In this document: in pieces, positions 16,896-27,016 of the stretch | How positions within the stretch are numbered: position 1 is the first letter of the stretch | Layout: each line of letters starts with the position of its first letter | Assembly: GCF_024449095.1 (NCBI RefSeq) | Contig: NZ_CP024627.1 | Coordinates: 1,736,001-1,800,000, forward strand | Direction: 5' to 3' | Length of the DNA: 64,000 nucleotides | Origin: Vibrio coralliilyticus | Lineage (GTDB): Bacteria > Pseudomonadota > Gammaproteobacteria > Enterobacterales > Vibrionaceae | Notes under the pieces: model-generated | Database searches by the model: none | The model's input: only the letters and a program-made list of their open reading frames with translations | Told to the model about the DNA's origin: nothing | Program-made: the position numbers and the translations under genes

Positions 16896-18188
16896 TTAAG
16901 CTTCTTCTGCGACTTTTTCTGTTTCAAAGTTGGCGAATAGCGAGTCAACAATCTCTTTCGAACGTACTGCCAGAACAGAAAGCAAAGTATCGCTCAGACC
17001 ATGTGATGATTCACAGCAACCTTGAAGGAATACGTTCACTTTGCAAGATTCCTGCATTGGTAGACGATAATGACGCTCAACCTGCTTATCCGACATTAGT
17101 GGTTCTAGTTTGTTCAACATTTGGTTGAACTGGTCGTAACGATAGCCAGTAGCAAGGACAACCGCATCGTAGTCGTGCCAGTTTTGCTCGCTATGAATGC
17201 GATCATTATAACGAAGCGCAATCTTACCTTCTTTCTGCCCTACTTCTTGAATATCGTGACAACGTAGATGTTGGTGCTTGCCTTCGCCAGTCACGCGCTG
17301 AAGGTATAGACGCTCATAAATCGCGCTAAGCTCTTCTGTATCGACTACTGAATAGTTTGTGCCATTGAAGCGAGAAAGGATGGTTTTACGCTCTTCATCA
17401 GTGCTCTTATATACGTGGTCCGTAAATTCAGGGTCAAAGATCTCGTTTACGAATGCGCTGTCATCCGCTGGGTGTAGAGCAAAATTACGGTTAACTAAGT
17501 GAACTTCACCTTCTTCATAACGGTTTGTCAGGTCAACGAAGATCTCGGCAGCACTTTGACCTGCACCGACAACCGCAATCTTAGTCGTTTCCGTACCAGC
17601 ATTAAACTGCTCACGCCACACCTTGTATTTCGATGAGTGGATCACCTTCTCGTCATTCAGGCCGCTAAACAGGTCTGGAAGTTTCGGCATACCACCCATA
17701 CCAATCAATAGGTTTTTCGCAATACGTACTGTTTGGTTGCCATTGATATCCGTTGAAATAACGCGAACTTTGGTAATTTCGCCATCAACTTCAATCGGTT
17801 CGATGTCGATAACGCGTTGTCCATAAGTCACGACAGAATCAAACTGGTTTGCAACCCAAGTCAGGTAGTCATTGAATTCGACGCGTGAAGGGTGCAAAGA
17901 GCCCAAGTTGATGAATGAACTTAAGCGGTCATGTGAATGTAGGTAGTTCACAAAGGAATAAGGGCTGGTTGGATTGCGCAGCGTCACCAAATCTTTCAAA
18001 CAAGAAATCTGCATTCGAGTGCCATCTAGCAACATGCCACCATGCCATTCGAAATGAGATTTCTGCTCTAGGAAGCAGTAGCTTAATTCTTGGTTCTGCG
18101 CCGTTTCTTCTAACGCAATCGCAATTGATAAGTTAGCAGGGCCAAAGCCCACGCCAAGCACATCGTATTCCTTAATCTGGTCTGTCAT
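16896..18188 (-). CDS. L-ornithine N5-monooxygenase (siderophore hydroxamate synthesis)
   Basis: 430-aa flavin-dependent N-hydroxylating monooxygenase of the PvdA/SidA/IucD family. It hydroxylates the side-chain amine of ornithine or lysine using FAD, NADPH and oxygen. Visible motifs are an FAD-binding GxGxxN (GVGFGPANLSIAIALEE, near residue 12), an NADPH-binding GAGQSAAE near residue 206 and the C-terminal ATGYRYDQ. The ATG has GAGGT 7 nt upstream. It is last in the receptor operon, 74 bp after the acetyltransferase gene and followed by a terminator. Ornithine rather than lysine is inferred from three hydroxyornithine-type adenylation pockets in the NRPS; the protein alone does not settle it. 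It would supply N5-hydroxyornithine for acetylation. Confidence 0.92.
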   Translation of the reverse strand: MTDQIKEYDVLGVGFGPANLSIAIALEETAQNQELSYCFLEQKSHFEWHGGMLLDGTRMQISCLKDLVTLRNPTSPYSFVNYLHSHDRLSSFINLGSLHPSRVEFNDYLTWVANQFDSVVTYGQRVIDIEPIEVDGEITKVRVISTDINGNQTVRIAKNLLIGMGGMPKLPDLFSGLNDEKVIHSSKYKVWREQFNAGTETTKIAVVGAGQSAAEIFVDLTNRYEEGEVHLVNRNFALHPADDSAFVNEIFDPEFTDHVYKSTDEERKTILSRFNGTNYSVVDTEELSAIYERLYLQRVTGEGKHQHLRCHDIQEVGQKEGKIALRYNDRIHSEQNWHDYDAVVLATGYRYDQFNQMLNKLEPLMSDKQVERHYRLPMQESCKVNVFLQGCCESSHGLSDTLLSVLAVRSKEIVDSLFANFETEKVAEEA

Positions 18189-18262
18189 TTTTGTAACCTC
18201 ATGTTTTCCGTTGAGCTCTTTGGCTCTCTATCCCCGAGACACCCTAAAACTGGGTTGCGATA

Positions 18263-19231
18263 CTAAAAGCAATCGCTAAAGAAGGTATCTCTCAACTGAC
18301 ACATTAGAGCTGCCCTCTTATGAGGGAAGTCGAATTCTTTTAATTTGGCGAAACCGAATTTCTGCAGATAACCAATCATCTTGGCGTTATCTGCTCTTGG
18401 TTCGCTAACGATTTTCTCTGTCCTAGGATCGGACAGGTAAAGGAAGTGGCATACTGAAGGAAGCCAAGCGGCCACCTTATGACTGCCACGGTGATGCTCT
18501 TCACCAACAAGCATATGAATACCGCGGTCGTAATCGCCTGCTGCATAATACGGCGCGATGCGATCTTCTTTTGTCCAATAGGCTTCAATGTAGGCAAAGG
18601 GTTCGTTATTAAGGCATACAATCAATAGCTGGTTTTTATCATTGACCAACTGCTCCTCTAGATAAGCTTTATGCTCTTCTAAAGTACCTGTCTGCTCCCA
18701 AAACGCGGCCACTCGTTCACTGTTTTGCCATTTGGAAAACAGCTCTGCGTGTTGCTCTACATCAAGCCCAACCAGAGACAGCGTCTGCTCTAATTCTGGA
18801 ATATAGCGGCTGTATAGCTCACCTTTTTGAGGTCTTGGGCGAAGAGGATGGTAGCCATTGGAAGCGAGAATTTGCTTATGTGGAATAGCGCGACGCTGCT
18901 GTTTTAGCCACAGTTCTGGCAACTGCAGTAAAGTTTCTCGCCATACCAGACAAATACCTTCACCTGTGACATGAGTGATGTCGTTTAACGATGAGAAAGT
19001 AAACTCGCCAAGGTCAATACAACGTATATCCGTTCGGTGTTCAAGCATAAGGACAAAAGCTTGAACCACTTCCTTATCATTGATGGCACTGCTGGTCACA
19101 CGCCAATAACCGCCACTTTCCTTGCTAAGTGTTAACTGACCACTTGGCATCTCAACGCAACATGTATCCCCTTGTTGCTGAATACTCTGCCCAAAGGGCA
19201 GAGTATTGTGGGTATCACGGTTACCAGTCAT
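18263..19231 (-). CDS. N5-hydroxyornithine acetyltransferase (IucB/AlcB-type GNAT)
   Basis: 322 aa. The C-terminal half (about residues 140-320) is an IucB/AlcB-type acyltransferase: AYIEAYWTKEDRIAPYYAAG, DYDRGIHMLVGEEHHRG, a DPRTEKIVSEPRADN block and DFPHKRAALM. The N-terminal 130 residues are a less conserved domain common in siderophore acetyltransferases. It should transfer acetyl from acetyl-CoA to the hydroxylamine nitrogen, giving the N5-acetyl-N5-hydroxyornithine hydroxamate. Its start overlaps the end of the TonB receptor gene by 11 nt, so the two are translationally coupled. Acetyl rather than another acyl group is inferred from the family. Confidence 0.9.
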   Translation of the reverse strand: MTGNRDTHNTLPFGQSIQQQGDTCCVEMPSGQLTLSKESGGYWRVTSSAINDKEVVQAFVLMLEHRTDIRCIDLGEFTFSSLNDITHVTGEGICLVWRETLLQLPELWLKQQRRAIPHKQILASNGYHPLRPRPQKGELYSRYIPELEQTLSLVGLDVEQHAELFSKWQNSERVAAFWEQTGTLEEHKAYLEEQLVNDKNQLLIVCLNNEPFAYIEAYWTKEDRIAPYYAAGDYDRGIHMLVGEEHHRGSHKVAAWLPSVCHFLYLSDPRTEKIVSEPRADNAKMIGYLQKFGFAKLKEFDFPHKRAALMCQLRDTFFSDCF

Positions 19232-21458
19232 AGCTCAGACTCGCGATAACATTGCGGCTGTCACCGTAGTAACACCAAGTATTACCCGTACAAGTTGCTA
19301 TGTATTTTTTGTCAAAGATGTTCTTCGCGGCAACTTGGAATTTATAGTCATCAATTCGGTAGCTAACCGTTGCATCGTAAAGTGTATAAGAAGGGACAGT
19401 ATTTGCATTATCATTTCCAGCATAGCTATCACTTGTATAACGTACACCACCACCTATACTGAGACCGTCAAAGGTACCACCAAAGAATTGGTATTTAGCC
19501 CAAGCCGAAGCTGTAGTATCCGCCACTTGCTGGGGCTGATTACCTATTATGGCCGAGTTTGTATCATCTTTGATTTCAGAATCAACGTAGGACAAGTTAC
19601 CAATTAATGTCAAAGCTTGAGTAACATTGGCGACCGCACCCAATTCCATTCCTCGGTTACGGATTTCCCCGATTTGCTTGATTTCCGAATTAACCGATTG
19701 GACAACATCCTTTTTAGTTGCTTCATAGACAGAAAGGTTAAAGTAACCATCAAAGCTTCTCGGTTGATACTTAACACCCGCTTCAAAAGCTTCACCACGC
19801 TCAGGATTTGCAGCTTGGTCGTTAACTGTTTTAATTACAGGTTCAAATGATTGAGAATAACTGAAGTAAGGAGTAAATCCATGGCTCATCACATAAGCAA
19901 CAGCAGCGCTTGATGTCCATTCTTTATAGTCTGCTTTATAAGTATTTCCTGTAGATTGATTACTCTGTTCATTTGACGTGTCATCATATCTTACACCAGC
20001 TTGTAATACCCAATTTTGATATCTGATCTGATCTTGTATATATAGGCCGAGCTGACTGTTTTTAGTGATTGTGGTCTGCATATCTGATTCATTCAATTCA
20101 GGAAAAGGAATTGAGTTACTGTCGAGCAGCACCACATTGTTTGTATAGCTTGGATTAAAGATGTTGAACGATGGATCCGCAATGTCACCAATGCCATAGG
20201 CAGGGATATTCACAGTTCCATTACCATCCGCAACGATAGGATCCTTACCCGCAAAATCTTTGCTATCTATTTTTATACTTTGATAATCAGCACCCGCTAG
20301 AAGTGTATGAGACAGCTTTCCGGTGTTGAAGCTATAAACAACGCGATTATCAATATTAAATGCATCTGAGTGACCTTGTTCAGTTGTAACGCCTCGAACA
20401 ATTGTCTGTCTTGAATTTGTTGGATCTAGAAATGCACCAAGATCAGAATCAGCAGCGTAGCCATTTGCATAAATCTGACGCAAGTCGATATCCATACGGC
20501 TATAACGAGCAGATTGACCAAAGCTCAAAGCGCTATTGAACTGATGCTCAAACTCGTAACCCAAAGAAAGCTGTTCTCGTTCAAACTTTTCCCAGTCAGG
20601 GTTTCCTACTGCAACATCATCTGAGATTGTGCCATTAGGGTTACTCGTTAAGGTCCCTTCCATTGGTAAAAACTGTAGATACGGATCAGAATCATCTTTT
20701 TGATAGCTAGTTAGGAAGGTAATGCTACTGCTGTCGTTAATGTTCCACGCTAGAGACGGCGCTATTAAAATACGTTCGGCATCGACATTGTCGACTTTGG
20801 TACCATTCTTTCGGCCCATAGCGACAAGACGGAAAGCAACATCTTCATTGAGTTCACGGTTAACATCCAAGCTAATCTGAGTTCTATCATACGAACCATA
20901 CTCAACCGCAACTTGACCTGAGCCGCCATCAAATTGAGGGCGTTTGCTGACGGTATTGATCAAACCACCCGGTGGGTTTTGTCCGTACAGAACAGATGCA
21001 GGACCACGAAGAATTTCAACTCGCTCTAGAGCAAACGGGTCAATTTGCCAACTGTAGAAACCTGCTGAATATAGACGTGTGCCATCTTGGTAAAGCCCAT
21101 TATTTGCTTGCGTGAAACCACGAATAACAAACCAATCTTGTTTGTTATCCTCACCATAAAAATTAGCTTGAATACCTGGCGTATACTGAAGTGCGTCTGA
21201 GATGCTGATTGACGCGCGGTCATCCATCTGCTCGCGAGTAACCACTGAAACCGCCCGTGGTGTTTCATGGATTGCTAAATCTGTTTTAGTCGCTGTACGA
21301 CTTTTTTGGCCTAGGTAACTAAAATCTGGGCCTACAGCACTGTCGTGCTCTTGACCGATTACCACTACTGTTTCGTCTTCTGCTGCGTTTACTGCACCAG
21401 CAGATAGAGCGAACGCGACTGCCAAACAAGCTGGGCTCAGCAAAAACTGCCGATTCAT
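19221..21458 (-). CDS. TonB-dependent ferric-hydroxamate siderophore receptor
   Basis: 745-aa outer-membrane receptor. It has a signal peptide with cleavage likely after GAVNA (about residue 25), a TonB-box-like ETVVVIG, a plug domain (about 50-160; TPRAVSVVTREQMDD and VEILRGPASVLYGQNPPGGL) and a 22-strand barrel ending in the aromatic terminus SLSYDW. It imports the ferric siderophore using TonB energy. The substrate is presumed to be the product of the neighbouring NRPS. It is the first gene of an operon with the acetyltransferase and hydroxylase, and a Fur-box-like site lies in the 137-bp gap upstream, so iron starvation should induce all three. Confidence 0.93.
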   Translation of the reverse strand: MNRQFLLSPACLAVAFALSAGAVNAAEDETVVVIGQEHDSAVGPDFSYLGQKSRTATKTDLAIHETPRAVSVVTREQMDDRASISISDALQYTPGIQANFYGEDNKQDWFVIRGFTQANNGLYQDGTRLYSAGFYSWQIDPFALERVEILRGPASVLYGQNPPGGLINTVSKRPQFDGGSGQVAVEYGSYDRTQISLDVNRELNEDVAFRLVAMGRKNGTKVDNVDAERILIAPSLAWNINDSSSITFLTSYQKDDSDPYLQFLPMEGTLTSNPNGTISDDVAVGNPDWEKFEREQLSLGYEFEHQFNSALSFGQSARYSRMDIDLRQIYANGYAADSDLGAFLDPTNSRQTIVRGVTTEQGHSDAFNIDNRVVYSFNTGKLSHTLLAGADYQSIKIDSKDFAGKDPIVADGNGTVNIPAYGIGDIADPSFNIFNPSYTNNVVLLDSNSIPFPELNESDMQTTITKNSQLGLYIQDQIRYQNWVLQAGVRYDDTSNEQSNQSTGNTYKADYKEWTSSAAVAYVMSHGFTPYFSYSQSFEPVIKTVNDQAANPERGEAFEAGVKYQPRSFDGYFNLSVYEATKKDVVQSVNSEIKQIGEIRNRGMELGAVANVTQALTLIGNLSYVDSEIKDDTNSAIIGNQPQQVADTTASAWAKYQFFGGTFDGLSIGGGVRYTSDSYAGNDNANTVPSYTLYDATVSYRIDDYKFQVAAKNIFDKKYIATCTGNTWCYYGDSRNVIASLSYDW

Positions 21459-21502
21459 GTCTCTCTCCTTAACTTTCGGTTTTACCGAATATTATATTAA
21501 TA

Positions 21503-21529
21503 ATTATGATAACCATTATCATTAGCATT
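21503..21529 (-). promoter_or_regulatory. Fur-box-like site upstream of the receptor operon
   Basis: The core on the minus strand reads TGATAATGGTTATCA, an imperfect dyad close to the Fur consensus GATAATGATAATCATTATC, within very AT-rich DNA. It lies about 45-70 bp before the receptor start codon and overlaps the expected promoter. Confidence 0.75.
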
Positions 21530-21595
21530 TCGAATGCAAATGGAGTTTAACGAGTTTTATAGAAAAATGGAATCTATAAATTAGTCGTTATAGAT

Positions 21596-24500
21596 CTATA
21601 ATGTATTGATTATTAATAAGTGACGTAATTTATCTATCAGGACACTGTCTTGCACTATCCCTAAATGATCTGTATCCAACACTTCGCTGCTTAGCTGGGT
21701 GTTAACTTTTGACAGCTCCGAACTCAACAGATTGTGTCGGCCTTCAGGTTGCCCAGCCCAATATGCGGTTGGTTTGGTATTAATTTCTGGTAACTGATAC
21801 TCATGACACAGCGCTCTCATGTGCTGCTCTACCGCCCAGCTATACAGCATTTGCTGTGCACTTTCAGATAGATAGTGATCGAAGTTTTGTTCAGCCAACC
21901 AAGATGAGAATACGTTTGGCCATTGATCGGGGGATGATTGATCAAATCCTGCAAGGCATGTTTGCTTTTGCCCTTCCGACAACTTACCCAAGAGCAATTC
22001 TAGATGTTCAATCAGCTTGGCTTTTGCTTTCGGTGATTCCCATTGATCTTCGGCAATTTCAGTGCCCGGCACATAGCAGTCCAATAACCCGAGGAAAGCG
22101 ACACTTTCGCCGGCTGCTTCAAGGCGAGCTGCGACTTCCTGACAGAGCGCGCCGCCGAGCGACCAACCAATCAATGTGTAAGGTCCTGATGGCTGTATTT
22201 GACGAATAGTCGCGCAATAAGTATCAGCCATTGCGCTAAACGAAATGTCAAAGCGATTTGGATAGACGAAACTTTGAGACTGAACACCATAAACGGTGCG
22301 TATGCCCGCTAATGCTTGAGCCAGTTTCTGATAGCCAACTGTTCTGCCTGTCACTGGGTGAATGCAGAATACAGGTGCAATCCCGTCAACATCGGTATTA
22401 AGCTTTTCGATCAATTTGAGGTCAGCTTTGGCTGCTATCGCCTCACCTTTTTGCGATTTAGATGCCGAGTGTGTTAATTCAAGTTTTTCTTTCCATGCAT
22501 TGGCTTTGGTCTCGATATCTGATTGCGAATAATGACTCGTTGCATATTCAAAATCAGCGCTCAATACACCATCCACAACTTGGGCATTGATGACCAAAGG
22601 CGTCAACATAGTATTATCATCTGCTTGATCACGCGAGTTTGACGACACTGGTTGGCACCAATGAGCAAAACTATTGCCTTGATACTGCCCCAAGTAATTG
22701 AATGTAAGCTCCGCAGTTTGTTCTTGAGGCTCATCCTCTAAGTAGCGCAGTCCATAGCCAATGCCTGAATCTTGGTTCAATAGCGCCATGCGCTCGGCGA
22801 TATCGTCTCGAGAATCTGAGGTATTCAAAGTCATCGGATATAGGCTCGTCATCCAGCCCACCATGCGGCTAAGATCTAGCCCTTCAAAGACAGACTCGTC
22901 ACGACCATGACTTTCTAGATACACGCTTTGACCATCTTCGTTGCTTCCCACAATTGCTGTTAAAGCAGAAACAAGTTCAACTGTGATGTTTTCACAGCTT
23001 AGTAAATCCGACGTCACCTCACGGCTTAGCTCAACTTTTAGTGAGCGCTTGTTGCCATAAGTTGCTTTAGCGTGTGTATTTTCTGCGTGGAAAGCTTGTT
23101 CGTTCCAAACGGCTTTCCTAGCTTTGCCTTTTTCTGTTAATGCCCATGTGTTGAGGCTATCCACTGCCATATCCAGAGAGGTGTAAACAGGTGGTAGCTC
23201 AACTGTTTTCGTTGAGTTTTCGTCACTAGAAAGTGTTTGCTGATAAGCACGCCATAAGTCATCCATAAGGACTCGCCATGAGACGCCATCTACAGCTAGG
23301 TGATGAATTACTATCATAAAGCGAGATTTCTGCCCCTCGATTTGAGCGTAGCCTGCCTGAATCAGTCGGCCTGCTTCTATATCAAGGCTTGTTTGCAACT
23401 CGTGAGCAAACACTTCGAATGCTTCTAAGCTGTTTAGCTGAGTTTTCCATAGAAGATCATGGGAGACATTCTCTACGTATTGCTGCTGCCATTTACCCTC
23501 ATTTTGAGAAAACGACAATCTCAACGCAGGATGGTGCTCTACTAACCCTTTAAGCGCAGTCCCCAGTGCCTGAATATCCATATCCTGCTTCAACTCAACA
23601 CACACATGCTGGTTCCAGTTATTTGGCTGAGCAAAGTTTTGCGCCATGAAATGAGCCTGAATTGGCATAAGACCAAATGGTTCTTTTGGCAACTCTCTTT
23701 GCTCTTGCTCAACCGCTGCTTCAAGTACTTGTGCTAACTCGCTCAGCACTGGCGCTTGGAATACTTGCTTTGGAGATACGTTGAGACCTGCCAGTTTCAA
23801 TTTGCTCACTAGCTGAAGGCTCAATATGGAGTCCCCACCTAACGCAAAGAAGCTATCTTCTCGGCTGACAGAATTAATACCCAGTAGCTCTTGCCAAATC
23901 TCAGCAAGGAGAGTTTCTTTCTCACCTTCCGGTGGCAAACCTTGCGACAACTCAGATTTGAATTCTGGTTCCGGCAGCGCTTTTCTATCCACCTTACCTG
24001 CTGGAGTTAACGGCAAATCATCTAGCACCACGAGATGTGCTGGTACCATATACTCAGGCAGATGCTCTGCAAGCTCAGACAATATCGAAACGCTATCAGC
24101 CTTGTTTGCATCAGCGCCATGCAGGTACCCCACAAGATGGGTCATAGAGCCATGACGATGCGCCGCAACCACGCAAGTCTCGACACCGGATATTTGCTGA
24201 AGCCTTGATTCGATCTCACCCAGCTCAATTCTGAATCCACGGATTTTTATCTGTTGGTCAACACGGCCAAAATACTCCATGACACCGTCTTCCCGCCAAC
24301 GAACTAAATCACCAGTGCGATACATACGCTCGCCATTATTGGTAAATGGATCCGGAATAAACCTTTCTGAGGTCATATCCGGCTTGCCCAGATACCCGCG
24401 TGCCAAGCCGACTTCTTCACCAATGTACAACTCCCCGACTGCGCCTTCGGCAACTTGGTTAAGCAAACCATCTAACACATAAAGTCTACGAGCCCCAACA

Positions 24501-27016
24501 GGTTGACCGATAGGTGCATAGGCACTGGTCAGCTTATCGTGTGGGTAAGCACGCCAAATCATTGGTGTCACCACAGTTTCTGTTGGCCCATAGCCGTTGA
24601 TAATACGTGGTGGATTTACGACTGACTGAAGGCGGTCATAGGTTTCACGGGTAAAGGCTTCACCACCCAAAGTCCAAGAGCGTACATTCAACTTAGGCTG
24701 AGTCGTCTCAATCCAGTCCAATAAAGGACCGACATAACTTGGAGGGAAACAGGCTATCGTAATCCCTTCTTGCTTGAGGACTTCACAGGTCTTCTCTGCA
24801 CTCCACAGTTGCTGATCGCGAATCACCAAGCGAGAACCAAACGCCAAAGGCACTGTCCAGCGCTCTACCGCCCCATCAAAACTGATTGAAGCAAAGTGAA
24901 GTTCAACGTCATCTTGCGTCATCCCATATTGAGTACCAATCGTCTGGACATGCATACTCAGGCCATCATGGGCAATCGCCACACCTTTAGGTTTACCCGT
25001 CGACCCTGATGTATAGATGATGTAAGCCAACTGCTCTGGCAAGAGTTCTACTTCTGGCTTGGCTTTTGATAGGCCTTGCCAATCTAGCGCATCCATATAA
25101 AGCGGTGAAACCGAAGCCGCCGGATCCGCATGTGAGAGGACGTGTGAATCAATCTCTTCCCAACGTGAGCGCAATGATTTATCGCTGATGACCAAGCTCG
25201 CAGCAGAATCCTCGATCATGTAAGCCAATCGGTCGGTCGGATAATCAGGGTCAAGTGGTAGAAACGCCCCACCAGCCTTCATAATGGCGATCATCGCTAT
25301 GATCATATCGTTGCCGCGCTCAAAAAGAACGCCCACAGCTTGATCGCGAACGACACCCTGTTCCACTAACTGATTCGCTAGCTGGTTCGATTTTTCTTCC
25401 AGCTGTTTAAACGAGACACTTTGCTGACCATGTTTTAATGCAATGGCTGACGGTTGCTCAATACCCTGAAGATCGAACAACTCAGTGACGGGTAGATAAC
25501 GCCATTCACCTTCTGGCTGCGACAGTTGCGATAATCTGGCGAGTTGAGCCTGATCCAGTGAGTTAAGCGCAGCCAATGGTGTATTCAGGTTTTGTTCTGC
25601 TTGCGAGACCAACAGGTTCAGAGTGCTAGTAAGCGAAGCCATCATCTCGGGGTCGATACGATCTTTTGCGTAAGTCAGCGTTACCTGAGTACCACTCGAA
25701 GATTCCAACACATCCAAAGCTACATCAAACAATGCGAAGTTGCCTTTAAGTGCCAGAGGCTTTGCTGCCACACCCGGAGCAAACTCGACCGACTCGGTTT
25801 GATTGACCTGATGATTAAACAACACTTGAAAGTAAGGTGTTTCGCCAACCAACCTTTCCGCCAACAATGAAGAAACCACACGATCAAACGGCAATAGCTG
25901 GTGTTCCTGAATCTCCAGCACTTTGTTGTGAGCTCTAGTCATGATTTGACCAAAGCTCTGCTCAGGTTGTATGTCTTGCGCAACCACATTAGTGTTTACG
26001 AAAAAGCCAATAACGTCAGATACCTCTGGTCGGGTGCGGTTAGCCATTGGCATACCAATATTGATATCGTTACGTCCTGTCAACTTGAACAGCGCTGCCT
26101 GCCAAATGGCTAGCCAAAAACTCGAAGTGGTGACGTTATTTTGCCTTGCAAGGCGTGCAATGCGTTCAGAAACATTACCGTCAAATTTTAGGCTTACCTG
26201 CTGTGCTTCTCGACGCTGATTAGGTGCAATATCGCCCGTCCACTCAAACAATTTTTGCGGCTGCTTCTCACCCAGCTCTTGCTGCCAGAATTGAAGATCC
26301 TCGTCCCCTTTGCCCGCTTTTAGTAGTGCATCCTGCCAGACAGAAAAATCACTGTACTGGATACTCAATGGCTCTAGAGACTCACCCTGATAGGCGGTGA
26401 CCAGATCCCGCATAAATAATCCGATAGACCAGCCGTCAGACACAATATGGTGCATCACGATGATCACATGGTTTTTGTCTTCAGATGCACGAATACACGC
26501 CATTCGCACTGGCATCTCATGAAGCAAATCAAACGGCTTAGCGATAAATTCCGCAGTCCATTCGCCCAGCTGACTTTCCGTTAAGTGCCTAGCATCTTTA
26601 AGCTCAACGTGAGCAATACAGTGCTGGTCAACATATTGCTTCGGCTCGCCTTGGCCTGAAACAACAAAGCGTGTTCTCAAGGCGTGGTGCTTGCTCATGA
26701 CTTCAGCAAGCGCCAGTTCCATTTTGTCGGTAGAGAGATCACCAGTGAGCTCAAAACCACCACTGATATGGTAAGCACTATTACCAGCATCAAGCTGGTA
26801 GATGTCCCAAAGTCGTTTCTGCGCCGGAGAAAGAGGCACATCACGCACCTCTTCTGCTGAGACAATCGGTAGCTTTTCAAAGCTCATTCCTTTGGCATCA
26901 AGCAGAGCGATAAATTTCGCCTGCTCTTGCTCGCCAAGGTTTAGAAAACGTTTTGCTAATGCAAATTTGTCTATTTTTGGTTTTTGTTGTGCTTTTGAAT
27001 TTGATTCTTGGGTCAT
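21596..27016 (-). CDS. Nonribosomal peptide synthetase, terminal module C-A-T-E-TE
   Basis: 1806 aa, fourth and last module of the assembly line. In order: C domain (about 65-490; HHIVSDGW near 189), A domain (510-1010; YTSGSTGKPKG near 670), carrier protein (GGDSI near 1060), E domain (1105-1540; HHLAVDGVSW near 1239, FNYLGQ) and a thioesterase (1555-1800; GWSLGG near 1617). By eye the A pocket reads D-G-E-C-T-G-G-V-T, the same as modules 1 and 2 and close to codes reported for N-hydroxyornithine. The E domain predicts a D residue at the C-terminus; the TE releases the peptide, probably as a linear acid. The start overlaps the upstream NRPS stop (ATGA), so both are made from one message. Confidence 0.93.
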   Translation of the reverse strand: MTQESNSKAQQKPKIDKFALAKRFLNLGEQEQAKFIALLDAKGMSFEKLPIVSAEEVRDVPLSPAQKRLWDIYQLDAGNSAYHISGGFELTGDLSTDKMELALAEVMSKHHALRTRFVVSGQGEPKQYVDQHCIAHVELKDARHLTESQLGEWTAEFIAKPFDLLHEMPVRMACIRASEDKNHVIIVMHHIVSDGWSIGLFMRDLVTAYQGESLEPLSIQYSDFSVWQDALLKAGKGDEDLQFWQQELGEKQPQKLFEWTGDIAPNQRREAQQVSLKFDGNVSERIARLARQNNVTTSSFWLAIWQAALFKLTGRNDINIGMPMANRTRPEVSDVIGFFVNTNVVAQDIQPEQSFGQIMTRAHNKVLEIQEHQLLPFDRVVSSLLAERLVGETPYFQVLFNHQVNQTESVEFAPGVAAKPLALKGNFALFDVALDVLESSSGTQVTLTYAKDRIDPEMMASLTSTLNLLVSQAEQNLNTPLAALNSLDQAQLARLSQLSQPEGEWRYLPVTELFDLQGIEQPSAIALKHGQQSVSFKQLEEKSNQLANQLVEQGVVRDQAVGVLFERGNDMIIAMIAIMKAGGAFLPLDPDYPTDRLAYMIEDSAASLVISDKSLRSRWEEIDSHVLSHADPAASVSPLYMDALDWQGLSKAKPEVELLPEQLAYIIYTSGSTGKPKGVAIAHDGLSMHVQTIGTQYGMTQDDVELHFASISFDGAVERWTVPLAFGSRLVIRDQQLWSAEKTCEVLKQEGITIACFPPSYVGPLLDWIETTQPKLNVRSWTLGGEAFTRETYDRLQSVVNPPRIINGYGPTETVVTPMIWRAYPHDKLTSAYAPIGQPVGARRLYVLDGLLNQVAEGAVGELYIGEEVGLARGYLGKPDMTSERFIPDPFTNNGERMYRTGDLVRWREDGVMEYFGRVDQQIKIRGFRIELGEIESRLQQISGVETCVVAAHRHGSMTHLVGYLHGADANKADSVSILSELAEHLPEYMVPAHLVVLDDLPLTPAGKVDRKALPEPEFKSELSQGLPPEGEKETLLAEIWQELLGINSVSREDSFFALGGDSILSLQLVSKLKLAGLNVSPKQVFQAPVLSELAQVLEAAVEQEQRELPKEPFGLMPIQAHFMAQNFAQPNNWNQHVCVELKQDMDIQALGTALKGLVEHHPALRLSFSQNEGKWQQQYVENVSHDLLWKTQLNSLEAFEVFAHELQTSLDIEAGRLIQAGYAQIEGQKSRFMIVIHHLAVDGVSWRVLMDDLWRAYQQTLSSDENSTKTVELPPVYTSLDMAVDSLNTWALTEKGKARKAVWNEQAFHAENTHAKATYGNKRSLKVELSREVTSDLLSCENITVELVSALTAIVGSNEDGQSVYLESHGRDESVFEGLDLSRMVGWMTSLYPMTLNTSDSRDDIAERMALLNQDSGIGYGLRYLEDEPQEQTAELTFNYLGQYQGNSFAHWCQPVSSNSRDQADDNTMLTPLVINAQVVDGVLSADFEYATSHYSQSDIETKANAWKEKLELTHSASKSQKGEAIAAKADLKLIEKLNTDVDGIAPVFCIHPVTGRTVGYQKLAQALAGIRTVYGVQSQSFVYPNRFDISFSAMADTYCATIRQIQPSGPYTLIGWSLGGALCQEVAARLEAAGESVAFLGLLDCYVPGTEIAEDQWESPKAKAKLIEHLELLLGKLSEGQKQTCLAGFDQSSPDQWPNVFSSWLAEQNFDHYLSESAQQMLYSWAVEQHMRALCHEYQLPEINTKPTAYWAGQPEGRHNLLSSELSKVNTQLSSEVLDTDHLGIVQDSVLIDKLRHLLIINTL

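Noticed and set aside
16896..18188. Aerobactin pathway (IucD lysine hydroxylase with IucB acetyltransferase)
   Set aside because: No IucA/IucC synthetases are present. The NRPS pockets point to hydroxyornithine and serine, so the two enzymes serve the NRPS product.
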